NCBI RefSeq assembly: GCF_025567405.1 | Contig: NZ_JAOQKJ010000001.1 | Coordinates: 331,457 to 395,456 of the forward strand | Length of the DNA stretch: 64,000 nucleotides | Direction of reading: 5' to 3' | Source of the DNA: Suilimivivens aceti | GTDB lineage: Bacteria; Bacillota; Clostridia; Lachnospirales; Lachnospiraceae | Shown here: piece by piece, positions 1-8,086 of the stretch | Layout of the letters: each line of letters starts with the position of its first letter | How positions within the stretch are numbered: position 1 is the first letter of the stretch | The notes under the pieces: model-generated | The model's input: the letters and a program-made list of their open reading frames with translations, nothing else | Databases searched by the model: none | Told to the model about the DNA's origin: nothing | Position numbers and translations under genes: made by a program

Positions 1-1371
1 CTCCTCCCGGCTCTTATAATAGCCTGTGGCAAGGCCAGCAAGATATGCCGCACCAAGTGCTGTAGTTTCGATGCACTCAGGTCTGTAAACCTTGCCGCCA
101 AGAATATCTGCCTGAAACTGCATCAGAAAATCATTGGCACTGGCACCACCGTCTACCTTAAGTCCTTTAATATTTACCTGAGCATCCTCCTCCATCGCCC
201 GGAGCACATCCACAGTCTGGTAGGCAATGGATTCCAGCGCCGCACGGATAAAGTGCTCCTTTTCACAGCCCCTGGTAATGCCAACGATCGTTCCTCTGGC
301 ATAGGGATCCCAGTAGGGCGCTCCCATCCCCGCAAAGGCAGGAACAATATAAACACCGGTGGTATCCGGTACTCTTTCTGCATATTCACTGGTCTGGGAT
401 GCACTTTTCACCATACGCATGCCATCCCTCAGCCACTGGATCGCAGCGCCCGCCACAAACACACTGCCTTCAAGGGCATATTCCACTTTTTCTGTGCAGC
501 TTGCTGCTATGGTTGTCAGAAGCCCATGCCCGGAAGCGATCGCCTGTTCTCCCGTATTCATCAGAAGAAAGCAGCCTGTTCCGTAGGTATTCTTCACCTG
601 TCCTGCTTCAAAGCAGCACTGACCGAATAATGCAGCCTGCTGATCTCCTGCAATTCCGCCAACCGGGATCTCACTGCCGGTCACGGATGCGTCCGTATAC
701 CCATAGATATAGCTGGAGGGCTTCACCTCCGGAAGCATACATTTCGGTATCTTCAATAAGGAAAGCAGCTCCTGATCCCAGCACAGCTTATGTATATCAA
801 AGATCATGGTTCTTGATGCGTTGGTGTAATCGGTCACATGCACCTTACCCTTGGTCAGATTGTAGATCAACCAGGAATCCACCGTTCCAAAAAGAAGCTC
901 TCCCTTTTCGGCTCTTTCTCTTGCACCAGGTACATTGTCCAGGATCCAGGCAATCTTCGTGCCGCTGAAATAAGCATCCGGTACAAGACCTGTGCGTTCC
1001 CTGATCATCTCTCCATAGCCTGCCGCCACCAGTTCATCGATCTTTGGTGCTGTCCTCCGGCACTGCCAGACAATAGCATTGTAAACCGGCTCTCCCGTCT
1101 CCTTATCCCAGACGATCGTCGTTTCTCTCTGGTTGGTGATACCAATTCCGCAGATATCCTCCCCATCTGCCCCTGCCATCGCCATGGCTTCTGTCAGGAC
1201 AGCGAGCTGCGAAGACCAGATTTCTACCGGATTATGCTCTACCCAGCCGGGCTTTGGATAAATCTGGGTAAACTCCTTCTGCGCCATGCTGCAGATGTTT
1301 CCCCCCTTGTCGAACAGGATACATCTTGAGCTGGTTGTACCCTGATCCAGTGCCATGATATATTTCCCCAT
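1..1371 (-). CDS. glpK: Glycerol kinase, C-terminus cut by window edge
   Basis: Phosphorylates glycerol to sn-glycerol 3-phosphate with ATP in the cytoplasm. The minus-strand frame is open from 1371 to base 1 (457 codons). It has the FGGY-kinase start with the phosphate-binding motif LDQGTTSSR, then GITNQRET, the substrate region DAYFSGTKIAWILDN and a late DGGASANDFLMQ motif. Family members are about 500 residues, so roughly 40 residues lie outside the window. Two in-frame ATGs exist, at 1377 and 1371. GAGGG sits one base from the first and seven from the second, so 1371 is preferred. It is the last visible gene of a glycerol block with the two FAD proteins upstream, which would oxidise the glycerol 3-phosphate it makes. 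Confidence 0.95.
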   Translation of the reverse strand, partial: MGKYIMALDQGTTSSRCILFDKGGNICSMAQKEFTQIYPKPGWVEHNPVEIWSSQLAVLTEAMAMAGADGEDICGIGITNQRETTIVWDKETGEPVYNAIVWQCRRTAPKIDELVAAGYGEMIRERTGLVPDAYFSGTKIAWILDNVPGARERAEKGELLFGTVDSWLIYNLTKGKVHVTDYTNASRTMIFDIHKLCWDQELLSLLKIPKCMLPEVKPSSYIYGYTDASVTGSEIPVGGIAGDQQAALFGQCCFEAGQVKNTYGTGCFLLMNTGEQAIASGHGLLTTIAASCTEKVEYALEGSVFVAGAAIQWLRDGMRMVKSASQTSEYAERVPDTTGVYIVPAFAGMGAPYWDPYARGTIVGITRGCEKEHFIRAALESIAYQTVDVLRAMEEDAQVNIKGLKVDGGASANDFLMQFQADILGGKVYRPECIETTALGAAYLAGLATGYYKSREE

Positions 1372-1387
1372 AAGCATACCCTCTCTT

Positions 1388-2800
1388 TTATCTGTCTATG
1401 ACGGTCGCGGTCGCTACAATATCTACTCCCGTACCTGCAGCATTCCTGATCAGAACCTCTCCGAGCCTCACAGGTGCTGTAATCGTAGTATTTCTTATGA
1501 TCTCCATGCAGTCTTCGATCTTATCTTTAGGGATTTCACCCCTGGTCTTCACCGGCACCACCGGGTCATAGCCCTTCTCTACCCGGATCATGCTGGTCAG
1601 GCCTCTCTTCGGTGCTGTCATTTCATTTCTGGCGTAGTTTTCACCGATCCTGCAGCTGTTTCCTGTAATGACAAGATTGCCGTCTTCCTCCTTGTCTACT
1701 GTGATCATGCATCCTTTCGGACAGCCGATACAGATCAGTGTCTTACTGGCATCTCTTCCCTCCGGGATCACACTCTTCGACTTCTCAGGGATCTTCGGCC
1801 GGACTGCCCCGCCAAAGCCCTCCGGCTTATTCCGGATATATTCTGCCGCATGAAATCCTGCCTGCTCTGCCTCTTTGGATACGTTATCCACCAGATCATG
1901 CACATGCAGTACATTGCCGCAGGCAAAAATACCCTCTGCTGTCGTCATCAGACTGGCATTGACCACAGGTCCCTTTGTCACAGGATCCATTTCCGCCCCT
2001 GCTCCCTCTGACAGCTCATTCTCAGGGATCAGACCGCAGGAAAGAAGGACAGTATCACAGGAAACATATTCTTCACTGCCCGGAATGGGCTTTAAATTTT
2101 CATCTACTTTGGATACCGTAACACCGGTCACTCTTTCTTTTCCATGGATCTTTGTTACTGTATGGCTGAGCTTTAACGGAATGCCAAAGTCGTCCAGACA
2201 CTGCACAATATTTCTCCTAAGTCCTCCGGAATACGGCATGATCTCTGCGACCAGCTTTACCCTGGCACCCTGCAGATGCATTCTTCTCGCCATGATAAGG
2301 CCAATATCACCCGATCCCAGGATCACGACTTCCCTGCCCGGGAGTCTGCCTTCCCGGTTCACAAAGCGCTGCGCTGTTCCTGCGGAATAAATGCCGGAAG
2401 GACGGTAACCCGGTATGTTCATGGCACCCCTCGGTCTCTCGCGGCAGCCCATGGCAAGTACCACAGCCTTCGCTTCCAGTGTAAACAGTCCCTGTGTGCT
2501 GTTCATGGCAGTTACCCGGCAAGGATCTCCGCCCTGCACATTCACTACCATGGTATCAAGCAGGTAAGGGATCCTTCTTTCATATACCATCTCTTCATAC
2601 CGCGCCGCATACTCCGGTCCTGTCAGCTCTTCTAAAAAGGTATGAAGTCCAAATCCATTGTGGATGCACTGATTCAGAATACCACCAAGCTCCCTGTCTC
2701 TCTCCAGGATCAGGATATCCGTAATGCCCTTGTCATATGCGGCAACAGCAGCAGCCATACCTGCCGGGCCGCCCCCGATGATCAGTAAATCCTTCTTCAT
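1388..2800 (-). CDS. FAD/NAD(P) oxidoreductase fused to a DUF1667 domain (GlpB-like)
   Basis: Probable electron-transfer subunit of an anaerobic glycerol-3-phosphate dehydrogenase complex. Residues 1-325 are a two-dinucleotide-domain flavoprotein: an FAD motif GGGPAG near residue 9, a second GSGDIG near 162 and a closing ACGN near 293. After a linker, residues from about 353 form a DUF1667 domain with Cys357, Cys360, Cys364 and Cys383, likely iron-sulfur ligands. In many clostridia DUF1667 is a separate gene of about 120 codons, so this is a fusion, and the usual C-terminal part of the flavoprotein looks replaced. It overlaps the upstream flavoprotein gene by 4 bases (ATGA) and precedes glpK. 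Its role is inferred from context; the NAD(P) acceptor is uncertain. Confidence 0.85.
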   Translation of the reverse strand: MKKDLLIIGGGPAGMAAAVAAYDKGITDILILERDRELGGILNQCIHNGFGLHTFLEELTGPEYAARYEEMVYERRIPYLLDTMVVNVQGGDPCRVTAMNSTQGLFTLEAKAVVLAMGCRERPRGAMNIPGYRPSGIYSAGTAQRFVNREGRLPGREVVILGSGDIGLIMARRMHLQGARVKLVAEIMPYSGGLRRNIVQCLDDFGIPLKLSHTVTKIHGKERVTGVTVSKVDENLKPIPGSEEYVSCDTVLLSCGLIPENELSEGAGAEMDPVTKGPVVNASLMTTAEGIFACGNVLHVHDLVDNVSKEAEQAGFHAAEYIRNKPEGFGGAVRPKIPEKSKSVIPEGRDASKTLICIGCPKGCMITVDKEEDGNLVITGNSCRIGENYARNEMTAPKRGLTSMIRVEKGYDPVVPVKTRGEIPKDKIEDCMEIIRNTTITAPVRLGEVLIRNAAGTGVDIVATATVIDR

Positions 2801-4269
2801 CTGCAGCCTCCCTTTCCGGCATCTGTGCCTTTCTCTGTCTCTTCATCCGGAAGCAGATAGGAAGAGCCTGCCTCATTCTTCAGGATCTCGCTGACAGGCA
2901 CCTGAAGCTCTCTTGCCAGGATCTCTATGGTCTTTGGCAGACAGAAGCCTGCCTGGCACCTTCCCATGCCTGCCCTTGTTCTTCTCTTGATGCCATCTGT
3001 GGTGGTAGCGCCAAGAGGTCTGTGGATTGCATCCAGGATCTCACCCTCTGTCACCATTTCACAGCGGCAGATCACATTGGCATAAGCCGGATTCTGACGG
3101 ATCAGCTTCTCTTTCCTTGATTCATCTGCCAGTGCCATACTGGGAATTCCCTTTCTGGTACTGATAAAATGCTCCTTTTTCTCCGGATGCAGCTTATCCT
3201 TCACAAGTGCTGCCACATATTCGCCGACTGCCGGTGCACAGGTAAGCCCCGGTGATTCCATACCAGCCACATCAAAGAAGCCTTCTGCTCCCTTCACTTC
3301 ACCGATGATAAAGTCACCCCGATCCCCATGGGCACGAAGTCCTGCAAAGGATGTGATCACAGCTCCTGCCGGGATCTTTTTCACACTTAAGGATGCCTTC
3401 TGCATGATATCAGAAAGTCCTTCCGCTGTCGTGTCCGTTCCGTCCTTATCAGGAATATCCTCTGCAGTAGGACCGATCAGAAGATTGCCGTGTACTGTAG
3501 GGGTTACGAGAACACCCTTGCCAAGCACTGTAGGGAGCTGGAACAGCGTATGGGATACCAGATTTCCTACCTTCTTATCGAAAAGCTGGTATTCACCCTT
3601 TCTCGGTGTGATCGTAAGTCTGTCCTCTTCGTAGCAGACCATATTATGAATCCTGTCAGCATATACACCGGCGGCATTGATAACTGTCTTTGTCTCAAAA
3701 CCGCCCTTTGTGGTGCTGACAAGGTAACCATTTTCTGTCTTTTTGATTCCTGTTACTTCTGCTCCGAAATGGAACTCTGCACCGTTCACCGCCGCATTCT
3801 CCGCCAGCGCAATAGTAAGGCCAAAGGGACAGATGATCGCACCTGTAGGCGCATACAGCGCTGCCACGGCACCCTCTCCCACCTCCGGTTCCAGCTTCCG
3901 GAGCTCTTCCTGATTCAGAATGGAGATCTCACGCACCCCGTTCTTTTCTCCACGCTCTTTCAGCTCCTCCAGCTTATCCATATCCTTTTCATCAAAGCAA
4001 AGAACAAGCGATCCGTTTTTCTTATAAGGAAAATCCAGCTCCTTGGAGAGCTTTTCCATCATTTCGCTTCCCTTAAGGTTAAGCCTTGCCATCAGTGTTC
4101 CCGGCTTAGCATCAAAGCCGGCATGGGCGATACCACTGTTCGCCTTGGAAGTACCTTCGCATACATCTGTACTCTTTTCCAGCACTGCGATCTGCAGCCT
4201 TTCTCTGGAAAGCTCTCTTGCAATGGCGCAGCCGCTGACGCCCGCACCGATAATTACTACATCAAGCAT
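2797..4269 (-). CDS. FAD-dependent glycerol-3-phosphate dehydrogenase-like protein with [2Fe-2S] BFD domain (GlpA-like)
   Basis: Probably oxidises glycerol 3-phosphate to dihydroxyacetone phosphate. The N-terminus has the FAD-binding GAGVSG motif (residues 8-13). The middle is a DAO-type domain. The C-terminus is a BFD-like [2Fe-2S] domain with Cys401, Cys403, Cys438 and Cys443. The frame opens at 4293, but ATG 4269 is preferred because AAAGGGG lies seven bases upstream and the FAD motif then starts at the usual distance. Its C-terminal codons overlap the GlpB-like gene by 4 bases, which suggests translational coupling and a protein complex. It begins 32 bases after the purH stop with no terminator visible between. 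The exact substrate is inferred from the glpK neighbour. Confidence 0.87.
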   Translation of the reverse strand: MLDVVIIGAGVSGCAIARELSRERLQIAVLEKSTDVCEGTSKANSGIAHAGFDAKPGTLMARLNLKGSEMMEKLSKELDFPYKKNGSLVLCFDEKDMDKLEELKERGEKNGVREISILNQEELRKLEPEVGEGAVAALYAPTGAIICPFGLTIALAENAAVNGAEFHFGAEVTGIKKTENGYLVSTTKGGFETKTVINAAGVYADRIHNMVCYEEDRLTITPRKGEYQLFDKKVGNLVSHTLFQLPTVLGKGVLVTPTVHGNLLIGPTAEDIPDKDGTDTTAEGLSDIMQKASLSVKKIPAGAVITSFAGLRAHGDRGDFIIGEVKGAEGFFDVAGMESPGLTCAPAVGEYVAALVKDKLHPEKKEHFISTRKGIPSMALADESRKEKLIRQNPAYANVICRCEMVTEGEILDAIHRPLGATTTDGIKRRTRAGMGRCQAGFCLPKTIEILARELQVPVSEILKNEAGSSYLLPDEETEKGTDAGKGGCR

Positions 4270-4300
4270 AAGGAAACCCCTTTCCCAATACATTTTATTT

Positions 4301-5479
4301 TTAATGGTGGAACAGGCGGATACCGGTAAATGCCATCACCATATCATACTTGTCGCAGCATTCGATCAATGCATCATCCCTGACGGAGCCGCCAGGCTGT
4401 ACAATGTATTTCACGCCGCTCTTATGGGCACGCTCCACATTGTCAGAGAAAGGAAAGAATGCATCTGAGCCAACCGTTACACCGGTGAGACTGTCAAGCC
4501 ATGCTCTCTTTTCCTCTCTGGTAAACTCTTCAGGCTTCTCCTTGAATACACGCTGCCATGCTCCCTCTGCAAGGACATCCATACATTCATCACCCATGTA
4601 AACATCAATCGCATTATCTCTGTCTGCCCTGCCAAGACCGTCCACAAACTTAAGGTTCATAACCTGGGGCGACTGACGCAGGAACCAGTTGTCTGCCTTC
4701 TGGCCTGCCAGCCTGGTACAATGGATCCTGGACTGCTGTCCCGCACCGATGCCAATGGCCTGTCCGTCCTTTACATAGCATACAGAATTGGACTGTGTAT
4801 ATTTCAGTGTGATCAGGGCAATCTTCATATCGATCACTGCCTGCTCAGGAAGCTCTTTATTCTTCGTTACGATATTGGAGAACAGCTCTTCATTGATCAC
4901 CAGTTCATTTCTTCCCTGTTCAAAGGTGATGCCATATACCTGTTTGCGTTCGATTGGTGCAGGCACATAGGATTCATCGATCTGGATCACATTGTAAGCA
5001 CCCTTTTTCTTGGCCTTTAACAGCTCCAGTGCTTCCTCTGTATATCCCGGTGCGATCACACCGTCTGATACCTCTCTCTTGATCAGCCTTGCCGTGTCCA
5101 CATCACAGACATCTGACAGTGCGATGAAATCACCAAAGGAGCTCATACGGTCTGCACCTCTTGCTCTCGCATATGCACAGGCAAGGGGAGAAAGCTCTCC
5201 AAGGTCATCCACCCAGTAGATCTTTGCAAGAGTGTCTGACAGCGGAAGTCCTACTGCTGCCCCTGCAGGAGATACATGCTTAAAGGAAGTAGCTGCCGGA
5301 AGTCCTGTGGCTGCCTTCAGTTCCTTTACAAGCTGCCAGCCGTTAAAGGCATCCAGAAAGTTGATGTAGCCGGGTCTGCCGTTTAAAACGGTAACCGGAA
5401 GCTCACTGCCATCCTCCATGAAGATACGGGACGGCTTCTGATTCGGGTTGCATCCATATTTTAACTGAATTTCTTTCAT
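4301..5479 (-). CDS. purH: AICAR transformylase (PurH transformylase domain only)
   Basis: Transfers a formyl group from 10-formyl-THF to AICAR (ZMP), giving FAICAR in purine synthesis. At 392 residues it matches only the transformylase part of PurH. Bifunctional PurH is about 510 residues with an N-terminal IMP cyclohydrolase domain, which is absent here. The catalytic Lys67-His68 pair lies in SFKHVSPAG, and conserved segments such as SNSVCYVKDGQ and FPFSDNVE are intact. The missing cyclohydrolase is supplied by purO immediately upstream, and both lie behind a ZTP riboswitch that senses the triphosphate of this enzyme's substrate. A short gap leads into the glycerol genes. Confidence 0.94.
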   Translation of the reverse strand: MKEIQLKYGCNPNQKPSRIFMEDGSELPVTVLNGRPGYINFLDAFNGWQLVKELKAATGLPAATSFKHVSPAGAAVGLPLSDTLAKIYWVDDLGELSPLACAYARARGADRMSSFGDFIALSDVCDVDTARLIKREVSDGVIAPGYTEEALELLKAKKKGAYNVIQIDESYVPAPIERKQVYGITFEQGRNELVINEELFSNIVTKNKELPEQAVIDMKIALITLKYTQSNSVCYVKDGQAIGIGAGQQSRIHCTRLAGQKADNWFLRQSPQVMNLKFVDGLGRADRDNAIDVYMGDECMDVLAEGAWQRVFKEKPEEFTREEKRAWLDSLTGVTVGSDAFFPFSDNVERAHKSGVKYIVQPGGSVRDDALIECCDKYDMVMAFTGIRLFHH

Positions 5480-5505
5480 CGTATTTCTCCCTTCGTAAGA
5501 CAGCT

Positions 5506-6219
5506 CTATTTATTTTTGTTCATGATTCTGGTGGTATATCTGCCGGTTTCAATCTCGATATAACGGACAAACAGGGATACCTTGTTGTCCTCATTCAGGC
5601 TCTCCCATAGCATATCCGTGAAAGCATCCATATCATCCGGGATTGCTACCAGCTTTGGTTCTCCTTCAAAGCTGGGAAGGGGATTGCCGTCATGCATATA
5701 GGTATGGATAAAATGTCCCTCTCCTGCTGCCGGATTCTCATAGGCAAAGGTATATCTGTTACAGCTGTCCGGATTACCGTTGTTGCTCTTCAAAATGGAC
5801 ATCGCATAGTTGTAGCCGCCGTTCTCAATGTGAATGATGCCGGAAATACGAGGGGTATAATTAGGACCGTCCGGCTCGAATTCCCTGCTCCTTAAGGACT
5901 GCTCAAAGGTAAGCTGCTTATCCATTCCTTCATAAATGGTATCTGTCTGGTCTCCGTTTGTTACGATCGTCTTATTCCCGAGTACTCTGACTGGCGCATA
6001 GATGATCAGACTGGGATCCTCCAGCTTGGATGGGTCAAATGCCTGTGTACGGATGCCTTCTCCGTCCTCAACAAAAACCCTGTTCCTGCTGTTGGTGCTT
6101 CTTCCCATGATAAAATAGGCTGTGACTGCATATCTGCCGTTGGCTGATTTCCCGATCACGATGCCTCTGCCGGGATATGCATTGTTCTGTAATTCTTCCT
6201 TCAGTGACAGTTGTTTCAT
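5506..6219 (-). CDS. purO: IMP cyclohydrolase, PurO family
   Basis: Closes the ring of FAICAR to give IMP, the last step of purine synthesis. The 237-residue protein resembles the PurO/IMP_cyclohyd family, first known from archaea. Family features seen are the N-terminal YPGRGIVIGKSANGRYAVTAY segment and the MGRSTNSRNR motif. The frame extends upstream to 6369 through the riboswitch leader, but ATG 6219 has GGAGGATAAC directly before it and is the true start. It pairs functionally with the transformylase-only PurH, 26 bases downstream. The long untranslated leader holds the ZTP riboswitch and an overlapping terminator, so expression should rise when ZTP accumulates. Confidence 0.9.
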   Translation of the reverse strand: MKQLSLKEELQNNAYPGRGIVIGKSANGRYAVTAYFIMGRSTNSRNRVFVEDGEGIRTQAFDPSKLEDPSLIIYAPVRVLGNKTIVTNGDQTDTIYEGMDKQLTFEQSLRSREFEPDGPNYTPRISGIIHIENGGYNYAMSILKSNNGNPDSCNRYTFAYENPAAGEGHFIHTYMHDGNPLPSFEGEPKLVAIPDDMDAFTDMLWESLNEDNKVSLFVRYIEIETGRYTTRIMNKNK

Positions 6220-6279
6220 GGTTATCCTCCTTGTTTTGAGTTTCAAATGGTCTGCATGATCATTTTCACATGCATGGTA

Positions 6280-6327
6280 ATGAAAGAACCGCCTGAGCGG
6301 CACTTCAAAAGTGTTCGCCCAGGCGGT
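6280..6327 (-). terminator. Riboswitch-controlled intrinsic terminator upstream of purO
   Basis: In the minus-strand transcript ACCGCCTGGGCG (6316-6327) pairs with CGCTCAGGCGGT (6288-6299) around an inner AACACTTTTGAAGTG hairpin, followed by the moderately T-rich TTCTTTCATT. The 5' arm is the conserved 3' strand of the ZTP aptamer, so aptamer folding and terminator folding exclude each other. That fits an ON switch. Confidence 0.75.
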
Positions 6328-6410
6328 CGGCATTTTATTTATTACCACGCTTCCCGTGAGTACTCTCACAACAGTTTTTGACTCCTGTCTTCCGCCAGTT
6401 GCGCAGTCCG
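6316..6410 (-). promoter_or_regulatory. ZTP (pfl) riboswitch aptamer
   Basis: The transcript leader contains the conserved parts of the pfl/ZTP RNA in order: ACTGGCGGA near 6390-6400, a hairpin GTGAG-AGTA-CTCAC at about 6356-6370, GGGAAGCG beside it, and CCGCCTGGGC at 6317-6326 as the 3' element. The GGCGG and CCGCC segments can form the pseudoknot typical of the class. The downstream genes, PurO and AICAR transformylase, are exactly the ones expected for a sensor of ZMP/ZTP. The ends are approximate. Confidence 0.85.
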
Positions 6411-6421
6411 TTACTATATTT

Positions 6422-6451
6422 ATAGTATCACGTTTTCACAGGGGTTGGCAA
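6422..6451 (-). promoter_or_regulatory. Promoter of the ZTP riboswitch-purO-purH transcript
   Basis: TTGCCA (6446-6451) and TACTAT (6422-6427), read on the minus strand, are separated by 18 bases and lie just upstream of the aptamer and just after the map stop codon. Confidence 0.6.
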
Positions 6452-6462
6452 GCGGATTTCAA

Positions 6463-7335
6463 TTAATAGGTTAGTACTTCATGCCCAGTTTCTGTAACAG
6501 CAACCGTAATCTCCCACTGGGCTGACGGCTTGCCGTCTTCTGTATAGACAGTCCAGCCATCTTCATCATCTACACAAACCTCACAGGTTCCCATATTGAC
6601 CATAGGCTCAATGGTAAATACCATACCGGGAACCATCAGCATTTCTGTACCCTTCCTGGTAACATAGCTGACAAAGGGCTCCTCATGGAATTCAAGTCCA
6701 ACGCCATGTCCACCGATGTCTACCACCACGCTGTAGCCATTTGCCTTCGCATGGTCATTGATCACCTGAGCCATGTCTCCAAGGAAGTTCCAGGGCTTTA
6801 CCTGTTCAAGGCCAAGCTCCACGCACTCCTTCGTTACCTGCACCAGCTTTTTCTTTTCCTCACTGACCTCTCCAATGCAGAACATTCTGGAGGAATCGGA
6901 GAAGTAACCTTTATATATGGTAGAAACATCTACGTTGACGATCTCCCCCTCCTTCAGGATCCTATCAGGGGAGGGGATTCCGTGACATACCACTTCATCA
7001 ATAGATGTGCAGACACTCTTCGGAAAGCCTTCATAATTCAAAGGTGCGGGAATACCGCCCATCCTTGTTGTCACATCATAGACCAGTCTGTCGATCTCTT
7101 CTGTGCTGACACCCGGCTTTATCATCTTCGCCACTTCATCCAGTACTGCAATATTGATCACACTGCTGTCACGGATTCCCTGGATCTGTTCCGGTGTTTT
7201 CAGGATATCGTGTGTCGGGACGATATGCCCCTGCAATGCGTAATGATGGATCTTTTCATCGAGTGCCATGTGACAGTTCTTGTACTTCTTACCGCTGCCG
7301 CACCAGCACATGTCATTTCTTCCCAGTTTTTCCAT
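6463..7335 (-). CDS. map: Type I methionine aminopeptidase with N-terminal SEC-C zinc motif
   Basis: Removes the initiator methionine from nascent proteins. Residues 1-25 hold a SEC-C metal-binding motif with Cys10, Cys12, Cys21 and His22. The peptidase domain follows, with metal-ligand segments VNVDVSTIYKGYFSDSS, GHGVGLEFHEEP, FTIEPM and QWEITV. The 290-residue length fits the SEC-C-containing type I group seen in clostridia; the short type I form is about 250. It is the last gene of the transketolase-rpe-map run, 31 bases after rpe. It is followed by the purO promoter, so that operon starts a new transcript. Confidence 0.94.
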   Translation of the reverse strand: MEKLGRNDMCWCGSGKKYKNCHMALDEKIHHYALQGHIVPTHDILKTPEQIQGIRDSSVINIAVLDEVAKMIKPGVSTEEIDRLVYDVTTRMGGIPAPLNYEGFPKSVCTSIDEVVCHGIPSPDRILKEGEIVNVDVSTIYKGYFSDSSRMFCIGEVSEEKKKLVQVTKECVELGLEQVKPWNFLGDMAQVINDHAKANGYSVVVDIGGHGVGLEFHEEPFVSYVTRKGTEMLMVPGMVFTIEPMVNMGTCEVCVDDEDGWTVYTEDGKPSAQWEITVAVTETGHEVLTY

Positions 7336-7366
7336 ATATCCTCGGTTCCAGACCTTCTAACAGGCC

Positions 7367-8056
7367 TTATTCAGTAACCGGCTTTCCGGCCTCTTCTTCA
7401 CATTCATGGAATGCCTCCATGAAGTGTGCGATATTCTCACTGATGCTTCTCTTCTTGAATACTGCTGATCCTGCTACACAGATATCAGCTCCTGCCCTCA
7501 GAACTTCCCGTACATTTTTCTTGCCGATACCGCCATCTACCTCTATTTTCACCGGAAGGCAGTGGCTGTTAATATATTTACGAAGCTCTGCAATACGCCC
7601 ATAGGCCTCATCCATAAAGGCCTGTCCGCCAAATCCCGGCTCTACACTCATAATGAGGACAGTATCCAGCTTTGGCAGATAAGGATACACCTCTTCCAGT
7701 GGCGTGGAGGGTTTTATGGAAAGTCCCGCCTTTAGTCCCAGGGAATGGATCCTGTCAATGACCTCATCCACATGGTCTGCCGCCTCTAAATGGAATGTGA
7801 TGCCGTCCGCACCACATTCCGCAAAGTCTTTAATATAACGAATAGGATCTGTAATCATCAGATGTACATCAAAAAACTGGGTGGTTGCACTTCTGATCGA
7901 AGCAATCAGCGGCATACCAAAGGAAATACTAGGTACAAACATACCGTCCATAACATCAATATGCAGATAATTCACACCTGCTTTCTGTATCTCCCTGATC
8001 TGTTCTCCCAGTATTGTAAAATCCGCTGCAAGCAGGGATGGTGCCAAAATGTACAT
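7367..8056 (-). CDS. rpe: Ribulose-phosphate 3-epimerase
   Basis: Interconverts D-ribulose 5-phosphate and D-xylulose 5-phosphate in the non-oxidative pentose phosphate pathway. The 229-residue TIM barrel shows the family signatures LAPSLLAADF at the start, HIDVMDGMFVP (metal and catalytic Asp), DVHLMI, SVEPGFGGQ and the phosphate-binding EVDGGI. It lies 30 bases downstream of the transketolase C-subunit gene. Together these genes form a pentose phosphate operon that supplies xylulose 5-phosphate to transketolase. Confidence 0.96.
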   Translation of the reverse strand: MYILAPSLLAADFTILGEQIREIQKAGVNYLHIDVMDGMFVPSISFGMPLIASIRSATTQFFDVHLMITDPIRYIKDFAECGADGITFHLEAADHVDEVIDRIHSLGLKAGLSIKPSTPLEEVYPYLPKLDTVLIMSVEPGFGGQAFMDEAYGRIAELRKYINSHCLPVKIEVDGGIGKKNVREVLRAGADICVAGSAVFKKRSISENIAHFMEAFHECEEEAGKPVTE

Positions 8057-8086
8057 AATTATTCTATCTCCAGATTCTTTATCCCT

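Noticed and set aside
6220..6369. N-terminal extension of PurO to 6369
   Set aside because: The extension is the translated riboswitch leader. ATG 6219 has GGAGG directly upstream.
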